Shown here: piece by piece, positions 22,239-32,402 of the stretch
Numbering within the stretch: the first letter of the stretch is position 1
How the letters are laid out: each line of letters starts with the position of its first letter
Source of the DNA: Ahaetulla prasina
Taxonomy: Eukaryota > Chordata > Lepidosauria > Squamata > Colubridae
Reading direction: 5' to 3'
Length of the DNA stretch: 64,000 bases
NCBI RefSeq assembly: GCF_028640845.1
Contig: NC_080541.1
Location: forward strand, 34,625,935-34,689,934
The notes under the pieces: generated by a model
Seen by the model: only the letters and a program-made list of their open reading frames with translations
Database searches by the model: none
Told to the model about the DNA's origin: nothing
Program-made: the position numbers and the translations under genes

Positions 22239-22535
22239 TTTTAAGAAGAAAGCATGACATTCCACTTAATATGCTTCCTTTATCCTTATATGGAGTTAGT
22301 ATAGGGAACACTCAAACAGATACAGGCAGTTTTCTTCGGGAGAGAGCTATTTTTGTTTTTATGAATGTTACAGGATTGTAAATATCTTTGTGTGCAAACA
22401 AAAGGACATTTGTACAACGATTTTTGTATAAATTTTGCATATCACAGAACAAGTAAATCTAATAAAGAACAGTCCTCAATCATCAATTTTACAAAATATC
22501 ACTAACATTGGGGGGGGGGAATCAACATTTTAAAT

Positions 22536-22653
22536 CAGGGGTCTCCAACCTTGGTCCCTTTAAGACTTGTGGACTTCAACTCCTAGAGTCCCACAGCCAG
22601 CAAAGCTGGCTGAGAAACTCTGGGAATTGAAGTCCACAAATTGGAGACCCTTG
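22536..22653. mobile_element. Palindromic hAT-like MITE
   Basis: Starts CAGGGGTCTCCAACCTTGG and ends TTGGAGACCCTTG. Foldback arms have one stretch missing on the right. Flanks TTTTAAAT (22528) and ATTTAAAT (22654) match at 7 of 8. Only about 300 bp from the 22109 copy. Confidence 0.9.
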
Positions 22654-22661
22654 ATTTAAAT

Positions 22662-24710
22662 TGTGGTTCAACCCATTCAAAACCTCCTTCTTTTGCTTCC
22701 AGGCTGCTTAACTGACAGGAAGCATAACAGGCCTGTGTCACTATTCTTATTGTGGCAATCAGTGTACAGATCAAGTGTGTTTTATTTGTAACCTTGATTT
22801 TTTTTCCCGTCTTTCATACGAATGTGAAGTTTTGTCATAGCTAATAATTGATCTGACAAAAGTGTTCACAGTTACTTGAAGGGTGCCTTTGGTTACCAAG
22901 ACAGATTTTAAAAAATAATGAGTCCTTTTTCTGTGGGGGATTGTGAACTGGTAATTAGCATCTATGACCCAATATTCTCAGCAAATAAGAGTAATAGCAG
23001 TAATTTCTAGCTTTATGTCGAGTGGTACTCTAATATTACCAGCAGTTCTGTTGCATTTGTAATTAACTGCAAGCAATTATTACAGTCAAAAAATATATCC
23101 TAATGCTCCTAGGTAATAAAAAAAAATTGAAATGATGTTTGTAAAATTCATATGTTCCATGCTGGGTATACCGATTTCATTCAGAGTGTTGTGATTATAG
23201 ACATAACTATTTATTAAAATCCTCTTTTATGTTTCTGCACATGTGTATCATTCCTAATGTTTATGGCAGCTATATTCCCCTCATTTTAATTCAGTGGAGT
23301 CCCCACCCCTGATGAGTTTTAATTAATATTTTGATTTTCAGGTTGCTATGGAATTCAAATGCTGGACATTGGGCCATTGCATAAAACGTGGCAGGCATTT
23401 ATAAAAAGGGGTTTGTAGGCCTGGAATCAAATGTTTTGCTTTTAGTCTAAGAATACAGTACAATAGACTCCAAACCACAAGTCAAGTTGAGTCAAAATTG
23501 ACAAAATTTTACAGATAGTGTTACTTGGAAGGATTTTAATATATGGAGGATTTGTTGTTACTGGACAAAATACATTTTGATTTTCTTGCATCTTTTAGGA
23601 ATAAACTGGAAGGATGAAGAAAACGTAATATTGTGCAGAACATACCACTTTTTACAATTTGATAGTGGGTGTGGTAGCTTATAGTGGGGAGTACAAGACC
23701 CCAACAACAATATATGCTTAAGCGGAAGTGACAATTGATACAGGCTTGGAATGTTAATCAATCCACTGGAGTTCATGAAAGAACAAAAGACTATGATATT
23801 TTAATTGTTTGAAAGCATAACGTTTGAGGCATACTGTGACATACAAAATAGTTCACCTCTAATGAGCTTTTGAATAAAAAAGTGCTTTAATGTAGACAAT
23901 TATTCAGCAAACTTGCATGCATCATGCCAGTTTTAAAATATGGTGTATGTGTCTGTGCCCATATCTCATGTCCAAATGTTCAGTGATCAATTTTATCTGA
24001 TCTCATAGATTTAATTTAGAAAATTGAAGGGAGAGGAAGAAAACCTTGTGACCTTTAAAAAAGTTATTAACAAATGATATTTTTAATGCAAATGAGTGGA
24101 GAAATTATTAAGTGCCTAACTGGGAATCAATCATATGAAGTATATTTCATTTTAAAATAAGTGAATTGATTTATAAAATAAATGAAGCAAATTTTCTTCT
24201 GAGCCTGAGCAATGTAGTTTTGGAATTCAATCTTCAGATACAATTCAAAAACTAAGAGTAGATTTCACGTATCTCTCATCAGTTTCTTTTAAAACAACAT
24301 TTTAAAAAAAGAATGAAGGCCCTATTATGGTCGTTTAGAATCCATTGTGTCTTAGAACAAATAAAATGTGACTGCAAAATGTAAATAGATATTACATAGA
24401 TATAAGATTTGGAAAATGTCACTTTAATATTAGTTGATTGGGAAAGAAATTAGTAATGTAGTACCTAAGTACTAATTGCCAAAAAGAAAGGCAATAATGT
24501 TCATAAATAACATAATTGGTAAATAATTGATAGTTTTAATGTATTAGATTCATCATTTCTTTGAAGGGATGCTTTGAGCCTGTCCCAAATCATTAACATA
24601 TTGTGGTTATAATATTTCTCATATTTATGGATATTTAAATTTGCCATCAGCTCAAAATACTAATTACCACTTTGAGATGCCTCAAATGAATTAAAAATAA
24701 AGGTTGCAAT
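22662..24710. other. Unannotated AT-rich stretch
   Basis: No gene, RNA or repeat recognised on either strand. Confidence 0.55.
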
Positions 24711-24744
24711 CTCTCTCTCTCTCTCTCTCTCATCTTTCTTTCTT

Positions 24745-24790
<46 letters not shown>
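24711..24790. repeat. (CT)n-(CTTT)n-(CTAT)n compound microsatellite
   Basis: About 11 CT units, then CTTT units, then about 11 CTAT units (GATA on the other strand). GATA repeats are abundant in snakes. Confidence 0.97.
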
Positions 24791-26140
24791 ATTATCATCT
24801 TATTGGTAGTTAGTGACAAGTTTTATTACAATTTTTATTAATATTTATAATGCTTAATTAATTTTAACAGCCTATTATTTTTCCATACAGTTAATTAATG
24901 TTGTATTGTATTGTATATTTATTACATTTTTGTAAGCTCCCTAAAATCACAAGAATACAAACACTTGTAAATAAATATGTAAGTTGTTTTTAAGATAACA
25001 TCCCATTAATTTTTTGAGTGGATAGCAATAATAAAACTTCTATAGTAAGTCTTCAAAAGAGAATCCAACAATATTTCTTTAAGAGAAGGTGATAAAAATT
25101 GATTATTTGATATTGTTGCATTGTTCAAATTCTGGTCTTTTAGAATAAATTCCTACATCAGTGTCTTTTAGTATACAATACATAAGGAGCTCTGTAGGAC
25201 AGTACCTCTGTTGTACTCAGCAAACTACATCTTAGGAACTAAGTGTAGTTTATAATGCTTAGAACTGAAATGCAAAATTGATGATATCAAGGATGGTAGA
25301 ATTTTTATGCACGTGATGGTGTCAAAAGAATTATTAGGAAACATAGAAATGATATATTTCAAGAATGGATTGCTGATATGTATCATCTTACAACACTGGA
25401 TTTAACTATTTGATATAAAGAGACAAGAAGAAACAATTTGGGAAGGGTGAATTGTTTTGCTCATAAGCTATGTTATAGGCCTTTAAAATATTTTTATTTT
25501 TAAGCTAAAATTTAAAGGTATATTAGCACTGCTCTATTAATATTTTTATATTAACATATATATTGATACTGTTAATGTCTAAAGTTATATTAGTACTGTT
25601 CTATTAACTTTTTAATATTAACATATATATCAACACCATTGATGTATGAAAGCGCTGAACAGCAGAGTTAATTTCCTGATAATCTCTAATGGGAAACAAA
25701 AGAAATACGGTGCATCAAGCTTTCAGAAAAACAGTTGCAAAAGTAAACTAAACCAAATCTGCAAATACTGGTGGGAATGATGACAACTTTTTGATGAGTT
25801 TATGACATCCATTCCTTGATAGGCCATCATAGGTTGCCTAACTCTAATTCTGCTTTGGAACAGTACATTGTTTACTAAATGGCTATGGTAGAATAACCAA
25901 GACCACTGCATTATTGTTGACATAATTTAGTAATTATGCTAACTTCTAAGTAAAGTCCATTAAAGCCCAAGATGCAATGGAGTGATTTCTGGGATCAGAC
26001 ATATAACCCAGCAACTGACATTAAGGTTATTGATATTAAAGGTGTAAAGTTAGGATTAAAATGGATAATTAAAGAGCAAAAATGGTGTAGCTTCAGTAAT
26101 GGCTTCTGAAGCAGAATATCGATAATGTTACCAGAATCCC
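24791..26140. other. Unannotated AT-rich stretch
   Basis: No gene supported. Contains the 67-bp tandem duplication listed separately. Confidence 0.55.
25514..25647 (+). repeat. 67-bp imperfect tandem duplication
   Basis: Units 25514-25580 and 25581-25647 share AAAGKTATATTAG, ACTG-TCTATTAA and ATATTAACATATATAT with scattered differences. Confidence 0.85.
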
Positions 26141-26142
26141 AA

Positions 26143-26410
26143 ATAATAATAATAACCTTTATTGTCATTGTACATATATGCAACGAAATTGATTTAGCCT
26201 CTACTGGTGCAATCCATAACAAAATACAAAACAACATGAGTAATATAGAAAATGGTCCTATACAAGTAATTAGGGAGAAACCAGTCATATGTTTCCATGT
26301 ATGATGGGGTGATTGTAGTTGCATTTAGGAGTCTGACAGCCCATGAATAAAAGCTGTTTTTAAACCTGTTTGTCCGTCTGGCTATACTTCCGTGTCTTCT
26401 GCCCCATGGT
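26143..26410 (-). pseudogene. Jockey/Rex-type LINE ORF2 end, distal part
   Basis: Reading leftward from 26408 on the minus strand gives PWGRRHGSIARRTNRFKNSF, then YSWAVRLLNAT. This is the typical extreme C-terminus of a LINE polyprotein whose preceding piece (WYAGSTAADRKALQ) lies at 31245-31420. The 3' non-coding end follows with TTATTGTCATTGTACAT (antisense) and an ATT-type tail near 26143. The two pieces were separated by the L2 insertion, with roughly 40 bp lost at the break. No RT domain is present. Confidence 0.75.
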
Positions 26411-26451
26411 AAAAGACGCTGAGAAAAGACGCATGAGAAAAGACGCTGACC
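26411..26451 (+). repeat. 14-bp minirepeat including left L1 TSD
   Basis: Three partial copies of GAGAAAAGACGC stand in a row. The last, GAGAAAAGACGCTGACC (26435-26451), is repeated exactly at 28164-28180 after the L1 poly-A. Confidence 0.9.
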
Positions 26452-26455
26452 TGGT

Positions 26456-27612
26456 TTGAACTCAGCTCAGAAGAGAAGAAAAATATTTCATTATTTGAAA
26501 CAATTTAAAAATGATGTTATTTGCTTACAAGAAACGCATATTAAATTATCAGATCAAAAGTACCTAATAAACTCAAAGTTAGGTAAACATTTTGTTGCTT
26601 CAGCTTTGGAGAAAAAACATGGCATAGTGGTTTATTTGAGAAAAGATATACCAGCCAAGTTAATAGAGGCAGATATTCACGGAAGATATATTGCTATTGA
26701 ACTTACAATAGAAACAAAAAGGACTCTCTTGCTTGGTATATATGCACCCAATCAGCAACAAGAAAAATTTTATAGAATGTTATATGATAAGTTGAATCTA
26801 TGGGATTATAAATCGTGCATTATATTGGGAGATTGGAATGGAGTAATAGATACACGAAAGGACAAGAGAATTTCTTCCAAGAAGATACCTGCACATGCAA
26901 AGCTGCCTAAATCCTTTTTTGATATGATAGAAGATTTTGAGTTAAGAGATGTATGGAGACTGGAATTTGGAGGAAAGAGACTATACTGTTTTCTCTGATA
27001 GGCATCAATCCTTCTCACGTATTGATTTTATTTTAATTTCTAATGATTTGCTTTTTAGGGTGAAGAAAACTAAGATATTTCCAAGATGTTTGTCTGATCA
27101 TAGTCCTGTTTGGATGGAATTGCAATATGGAAAAGAGGGTAGAAGAACTTGGAGATTAAATGAAAATTTGTTTAGATATCAGGATAATGTAAATCAATGT
27201 AAAAAGCAGATGAAAGAATTTTTTGATTATAATTTGAATAATGAAACATCGATAGAAATGGTTTGGGACTCCAGTAAAGCTTTTATGAGAGGTGTATTAA
27301 TATATCTTAATAATAGACAGAGAAATAAGCAACAAAGACAGCGTAGGTATTTAGAAGAGGAAATTTATAAGAAACAACAATTATTAATACATAATCCACA
27401 TGATCAAAAACTTAAAGATGCAATAAAGTTACTACAGAATCAATTTAATATGATAATGGCTGATCAGGTGGCAACAAATATACAATATGCCAAACATAAT
27501 ACTTTTTGTAACGCAAATAGACCTGGTAGGTGGTTAGCATACACTTTAAGGAAAAGACAAAAACAACGTACTATAGAAAAAATAGAATATAAAGGTAAAG
27601 AGAGATATCAAC
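26456..27612 (+). pseudogene. L1 ORF2 endonuclease domain and linker
   Basis: Apurinic-endonuclease fold motifs appear in order: ICLQETHIK (catalytic Glu), GIYAPNQQQ, GDWNGVID (catalytic Asp/Asn), FSRIDFILIS and SDHSPVWME (catalytic Asp-His). A frameshift near 26975 splits the domain: the first frame ends at 26998, and DYTVFSDRHQ continues in the overlapping frame to 27623. The linker after the domain is Lys/Gln-rich (residues near NNRQRNKQQRQRRYLEEE), as in L1. The N-terminal Asn of the domain is lost with the 5' truncation. The product would have been a nuclease that nicks target DNA. Here it is inactive. Confidence 0.88.
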
Positions 27613-27613
27613 A

Positions 27614-27934
27614 GATGTTTTGAAAAAGAAGATAAAGTTCCTGCCGCAATTTTTCTTGTTGGGAATTATTATGGATTGTACAGTAATTGAGACTAAATTG
27701 ATTTTAAATCTAATAACTGCAGCAAGATTACTAATAGGACAATATTGGAAGAAAAAAGAAGTACCAACAATAGAAGAATGGATATTGAAAGTTGCCAATT
27801 TGGCTGAGATGGCGAAGATATCAGCCTTTTTGAAAGACAATACGCAAGAAAGATACTTAAAGGAATGGAAAAAATGGATTGACTATATTCAACGTAGATA
27901 TCAGACTAAGAGTTATCAGACTGTTTTTGAATGA
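27614..27934 (+). pseudogene. L1 ORF2 C-terminal segment
   Basis: The frame at 27620-27934 reads LITAARLLIGQYWKKKEVPT, IEEWILKVANLAEMAKI and ends YQTVFE. It is the conserved end of L1 ORF2. It is out of frame with the preceding endonuclease part, consistent with a deletion junction near 27612-27630 where the RT would be. Confidence 0.85.
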
Positions 27935-28068
27935 TTATGATGTATTATTTTTGATTGCTTTTGGGGGAAGTTAGGAATTGATGATTGTAGGGGTATAATC
28001 AAGTTGGGACGAAAATTTTTTAGCATATGTTTGTTTTATTTTTAACTATACCTTGTGCTCGTTCCGGG

Positions 28069-28118
28069 AAGTCAGGGGGGGAGGGTTGCGAGGAGGGGAG
28101 GAGGGGGGAAAAGGGGGA
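28069..28118 (+). other. G-rich polypurine tract in L1 3' UTR
   Basis: Several G runs (seven, four, six and five Gs among others) separated by A or GA. Four or more runs could form a G-quadruplex. Mammalian L1 3' UTRs have an equivalent polypurine tract. Confidence 0.8.
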
Positions 28119-28252
28119 AAAAATTTTTTGTAAAACTTTTTGAATAAAAAAAAAAAAAAAAAAGAGAAAAGACGCTGACCAGGATGTGAATTGACTCCGG
28201 CTCCGGCCCCTCAGTCCTTACTCGTTCCCCGGATGGTCAGGATCCTCAGAGC

Positions 28253-28990
28253 TTGGGTCTTAGGCTGATGCTGTGCAATGCCCGCTCCGTGGTTAATAAG
28301 GCTCCCTTGATTCATGATCTTATTCAGAGGGAGTCTGCGGACTTTACGGGCATTACGGAGACCTGGTTGGGCACAGAGGGGGGTGTTCCCCTGGTTGAGT
28401 TGTGCCCACCAGGTTTCCGTGCATTTCATCAGCCGAGGGCCCAAGGTAGGGGTGGCGGGGTGGCGGTTGTGATTAAGGAAAGTCTAGAGCCGAGGGAGTC
28501 CACTGTGTCTCAGATAGCTGGTTGTGAATCCCTCCTTGTGAAGTGGGGCCATAGGAATCAGATGGGTCTGTTGATCACGTACCTGGCTCCTTGCTGCGTG
28601 ACTACAGCCCTACCTGAGCTGCTGGAGATGCTTGCCGAGGTGGCAGTTGAGATTCCCAGACTCTTGGTCATGGGAGATTTCAACTTGCCATCGGCCGGCT
28701 TGTTGTCGATGGCAGTGCAGGAGTTCCTGGCTTCCATGACGGCCATGGACCTGATTCAAGTAACTGATGGCCCTACACACACGGGGGGAGGCACACTAGA
28801 CTTGATTTTTATCTCTCGACAGTGGATTAATGATCTGGAATTAGGAGATTTAGTGATGGAACCGGTGTCATAGTCAGATCATTTTCTCCTTCGCCTAGAC
28901 TTTCGGACCACCGCTCACCACCGCAGGGAGACAGAGCCAATGCGTTGGTTCCGTCCCAGGCGCCTGATGGACCCGGAGAGGTTCCAGACG
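28253..28990 (+). pseudogene. L2 endonuclease domain
   Basis: An endonuclease/exonuclease/phosphatase-fold domain: [17 protein letters not shown] (N-terminal Asn), [10 protein letters not shown] (catalytic Glu), [19 protein letters not shown] (Asp and Asn), [13 protein letters not shown], and SDHFLLRLDF (Asp-His). The reading stops at a TAG just before SDHFLL, where related LINEs usually have Trp, so TGG to TAG is the likely lesion. The same frame continues after it to about 29034. Confidence 0.85.
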
Positions 28991-28994
28991 GAGC

Positions 28995-29741
28995 TTGGGC
29001 TGTTTCCTGAGGATCTTGCCCAGTGGCATGACTGAAGAACTAGTTGCGGCCTGGGAACGGGCCACGGCTGGGGCTTTGGACCGTGTCGTGCCTTTGCGGC
29101 CTCTGACCCGGCGTAGATCTCACTTGGCTCCTTGGTTCTCTGAGGAGCTGAGGGAGATGAAACGCCGGAGAAGACGCCTAGAGAGCACCTGGAGGTCTAG
29201 CCGTTCCGAGGCTGATCGGACACTAGTGAGGTCTTTTACTAAGACCTATCTAGTGGCAATGAGGGAGACGAAACGTTCCTACGTTTCCTCCCTCATTGCA
29301 TCGGCAGATAACCGCCCAGCCGCCCTGTTCCGGGTGACCCGCTCCCTCCTTCGTCAAGAGGGGCGGGATGACCCCCTACAGGGACGGGCTGAGGAGTTTA
29401 ACGGTTATCTATACGATAAAATCGTTCAGCTTCGGGATAGTTTAGACCAAAATTGTGATGATCCAGATGGGATGGAGGAGGCACGTCTTGTTGAGGTAGT
29501 TTGGGATGAGTTTGAGTCTGTGGCTCTCGAGGACGTGGACAGGTTGCTGGGAAGGTTACATGCAACCACATATTTACTGGACCCGTGTCCTTCCTGGCTG
29601 GTGCTGGCTACTCAGGAAGTGACGAGGCTGGCTCAGGGAATTATAAATGCTTCATTGTTGGAAGGGTTTTCCCGCGCCTTGAAAGAGGCGGTGGTGAGAC
29701 CCTCCTCAAGAAGCCTTCCTGGACCCAGCTATTTTGGGTAA
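28995..29741 (+). pseudogene. L2 ORF2 central region
   Basis: A 248-codon open frame linking endonuclease and RT. It contains RSHLAPWFSEELREMKRRRR, then a basic stretch and SRSEADRTLVRSFTKTYLVA. The APW-(F/Y) plus REMKR pattern is typical of the linker in CR1/L2 LINEs. It is in a different frame from the endonuclease part, so at least one indel lies near 28990. The methionine shown is internal. Confidence 0.8.
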
Positions 29742-31030
29742 CTATCGTCCAGTCTCAACCTTCGCTTTGTGGCGAAGGTTGTAGAAATGTGGTTGCATGG
29801 CAGCTTCCCAGTACCTGGATGAAGCCATCTATCTAGACCCGTTCAGTCCGGCTTCGGTCCGGTCACAGCACGGAGACAGCTTTGGTCGCGTTGGTGGATG
29901 ACCTCTGGAGGGCCAGGGACAGGGGTGTTCCTCTGCCTGGTCCTATTAGATCTCTCAGCGGCTTTCGATACCATCGATCATGGTATCCTGCTGCACCGGT
30001 TGGAGGGATTGGGAGTGGGAAGCACCGTTTATCGGTGGTTCTCCTCCTATCTCTCCGACCGGTCGCAGACGGTGTTGACAGGGGGGCAGAGGGTGGCCGC
30101 GAGGCGCCTCACTTGTGGGGTGCCTCAGGGGTCGAGTCTTTCGCCCCTCCTGTTCAACATCTACATGAAGCCGCTGGGCGAGGTCATCAGTGGTTTTGGG
30201 GTGAGTTATTATCTGTACGCTGACGATATGCAGCTGTACTTTTCCACCCGGACCACCCCACCGAAGCTGCCGAAGTGCTGTCCGGGTGTCTGGAAGCCGT
30301 ACGGGTCTGGATGGGGAGAAACAGACTCAAGCTCAATCCCTCCAAGACGGAGTGGCTGTGGATGCCGGCACCCCGGTTCAGCCAGCTGCAGCCGCAGCTG
30401 GCTGTGGGGCGGTTATTGGCCCCAACAGAGGGTGCGCAACTTGGGTGTCCTCTTGGATGGGCGGCTGTCGTTTGAAGATCATTTGGCGGCCGTCTCCAAG
30501 AGGGCCTTCCACCAATGCGCTTGGTGCGCCAGTTGCGCCTTCCTTGACCGGGATGCCTTATGCACGGTCACTCATGCCCTCGTAACTTCCGCCTGGATTA
30601 TTGCAATGCTCTCTACATGGGGCTGCCCTTGAAGTGCACCCGAGGCTGCAGTTAGTCAGAATGCAGCTGCGCGGGTAATAGTGGGAGCAACTCGTTGCTC
30701 CCATGTAACACCACTCCTGCGCAGTCTGCACTGGCTTCCTGTGGTCTTCGGGTGCGCTTTAAGATTTTGGTCACCACCTTTAAAGCGCTCCATGGCTTAG
30801 GACCCGGGTACTTACGGGACCGCCTGCTGTTACCGTTGCCTCCCACCGACCCGTCGCTCTCACAGAGGGCCTTCTCAGGGTGCCGTCCGCCAAACAATGT
30901 CGGCTGGCGGCCCCCAGGGGCAGGGTCTTCTCTGTGGGAGCTCCCACGCTCTGGAATGAGCTTCCCCCTGGTTTACGTCAAGTGCCTGATCTTCGGACCT
31001 TTCGCCGTGAGCTGAAAACGCACTTATTTA
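29690..31030 (+). pseudogene. L2 reverse transcriptase and C-terminus
   Basis: The 244-codon frame at 29898-30632 has the RT core: VLLDLSAAFDTIDHGILLHR, then CGVPQGSSLSPLLFNIY and LYADDMQLYF, with YADD codons at 30216-30227. Primer-side motifs (KLNPSKTEWLW) appear in a second frame near 30320, and NLGVLLDGRLSFEDH in the first. The C-terminal VRFKILVTTFKALHGLGPGY, LRDRL lies in another frame from about 30740. At least three frameshifts separate these pieces. Confidence 0.88.
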
Positions 31031-31244
31031 TTCAAGCGGGACTGGCCTAAAATTTTATTGGGTTAAAATTTTAGTGGGTTATTTATATCTTAATATTTTA
31101 ATTTCTTTTAAATCTGGCCACTTTATAATATGTTTGTTTTAATCTCTTTTAATATTGATACTGTGATTTTTTACTTGGCTGTGCACCGCCCTGAGTCCTT
31201 CGGGAGAAGGGCGGTATAAAAATTGAATAAAATAAAATAAATAA

Positions 31245-31440
31245 ATAAATTGTCCCTAAGTATCTTCCTTACTCTGCTGAAACAACGAGACCTGGCGATG
31301 TCATTCAGTGGTGTTAGGGGGCAACCAATGGTTTCTTGTGCTGAATTAATCACTCTCTGTAGTGCCTTCCTGTCCGCAGCTGTTGAACCAGCATACCATA
31401 CTGTTATACAGTATGTAAGGATACTTTGTACTTTTCTAAA
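31245..31440 (-). pseudogene. Jockey/Rex-type LINE ORF2 end, proximal part
   Basis: Minus-strand reading from about 31410 gives VWYAGSTAADRKALQRVINS, AQETIGCPLTPLNDIARSRC and FSRVRKILRD. This is the conserved C-terminal block of a LINE polyprotein. It stops abruptly at the (AAAT)n tail of the L2 and resumes, after about 12 missing codons, at 26408. Confidence 0.78.
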
Positions 31441-31809
31441 GTTTTAAGTTCACTAGTTTTGTAGATATATTAAGATCAATGATCCTTAAAAAGTAAAGTG
31501 GCATTGTCACATTAGCATAGAATATCATATTAATTACACAGTTTTAGAATTTCCAAAATCAGTGAGTAAGTTATATTTGCATGCTCTCTTATCTAGGAAA
31601 CTTCTACAAGACCATATGGTATTCTGTTCTTATCTGATTACAGTTAACTTCTTTGAGTGAGTTATTGGCTAATCATCATTCAATATTTCTGAAGGCATTC
31701 TTAATGATATTTTCATGTTTGAACCTTGTGCAAATAGAAATATCTTTTTTCAGGAGAATTTAGGTTTCAACATATGATTTGATATATTGTTTATTTCCAT
31801 AAAGAGCAA
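31441..31809. other. Unannotated AT-rich stretch
   Basis: Nothing recognised. Confidence 0.55.
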
Positions 31810-31817
31810 CTTTAGAT

Positions 31818-32394
31818 CAGTGGTGCAATTCAAAAATTTTCCTACCAGTTCTGTGGGCATGGTTTTGTGGTCATGTGACCGGATGGGCATGGCTTGGTGG
31901 TCATGACCGGGTGGGCGTGGCTTGGTGGTCATGTGACCGGGTGGGCGTGGCTTGGTGGTCATGTGACCGGGTGGGCGTGGCTGCACAACTGACTCACACA
32001 CAATGTAAACACAGCTGGACTTCACACAAAATGGCCCCTGCAACAAATAGGAACCTCACAGAGTCACAGAGAGCTCAAAAACCAACTATCACACTTTACA
32101 CAATTGACACACACAATGCAAGAGCAGCTGGACTTTACACAAAATGGCCCCTGCAACAAGCAGTAACCTCACAGACAATCAAGCACAGCTGATTGTCTCA
32201 CAGCTGATCGGTAGTAAAAAAATACTAAAAAAAAAAAGAAAAAAGTTCCGACGATTGCCTGTCACACAGCTGATGGTTGGAACTTTTTTTTTAACTTCTT
32301 AAAGCATTTTTTTACTACCAGTTCGGGAGAATAGGTAGCATTTTTTACTAATGGTTCAGGCGAACCAGCCCGAACCAGTAGCATATCACCCTTG
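31818..32394 (+). mobile_element. hAT-like element, perfect 8-bp TSD
   Basis: Starts CAGTGGTGCAATTC and ends CATATCACCCTTG, with a perfect TSD CTTTAGAT (31810-31817 and 32395-32402). Inside are four GTGGGCGTGGCTTGGTGG-type tandem units (31855-31983), an internal repeat (ACAAAATGGCCCCTGCAACA at 32023 and 32138), and CTACCAGTTC / GAACCAGCCCGAACC subterminal blocks. 577 bp, non-coding despite short frames. Confidence 0.92.
31850..31983 (+). repeat. 30-bp tandem repeat within hAT-like element
   Basis: About four units of GGTGGTCATGTGACCGGGTG followed by GGCGTGGCTT. The second lacks two bases. Confidence 0.9.
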
Positions 32395-32402
32395 CTTTAG
32401 AT

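Larger units (their letters stand above)
26452..28163 (+). mobile_element. L1 LINE insertion lacking RT, 17-bp TSD
   Basis: A 1.7-kb L1 copy. It is 5'-truncated close to the start of ORF2, holds the endonuclease domain and linker, jumps at about 27612 to the ORF2 C-terminus, then has a short 3' UTR with a G-rich polypurine tract and an 18- or 19-base poly-A. The perfect 17-bp repeat at 26435-26451 and 28164-28180, and the poly-A, are hallmarks of L1 target-primed integration. About 2 kb (RT and cysteine-rich region) is absent. Because the flanks are intact, the deletion either predates insertion (defective or spliced template) or occurred afterwards. Confidence 0.9.
28181..31244 (+). mobile_element. 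L2-family LINE, nearly full length, decayed
   Basis: A 3.06-kb GC-richer element. A short 5' leader is followed by endonuclease and RT domains of one polyprotein, then a 3' end with CACCGCCCTGAGTCCTTCGG and GGGCGGTATAAAAATTG running into (AAAT)n. The same tail occurs at 39475 (antisense) and, in variant form, on the SINE at 63437. It split an older LINE end (26143-26410 and 31245-31440). The L1 at 26452 lies against its 5' edge. Several stops and frameshifts make it non-functional. Confidence 0.9.
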
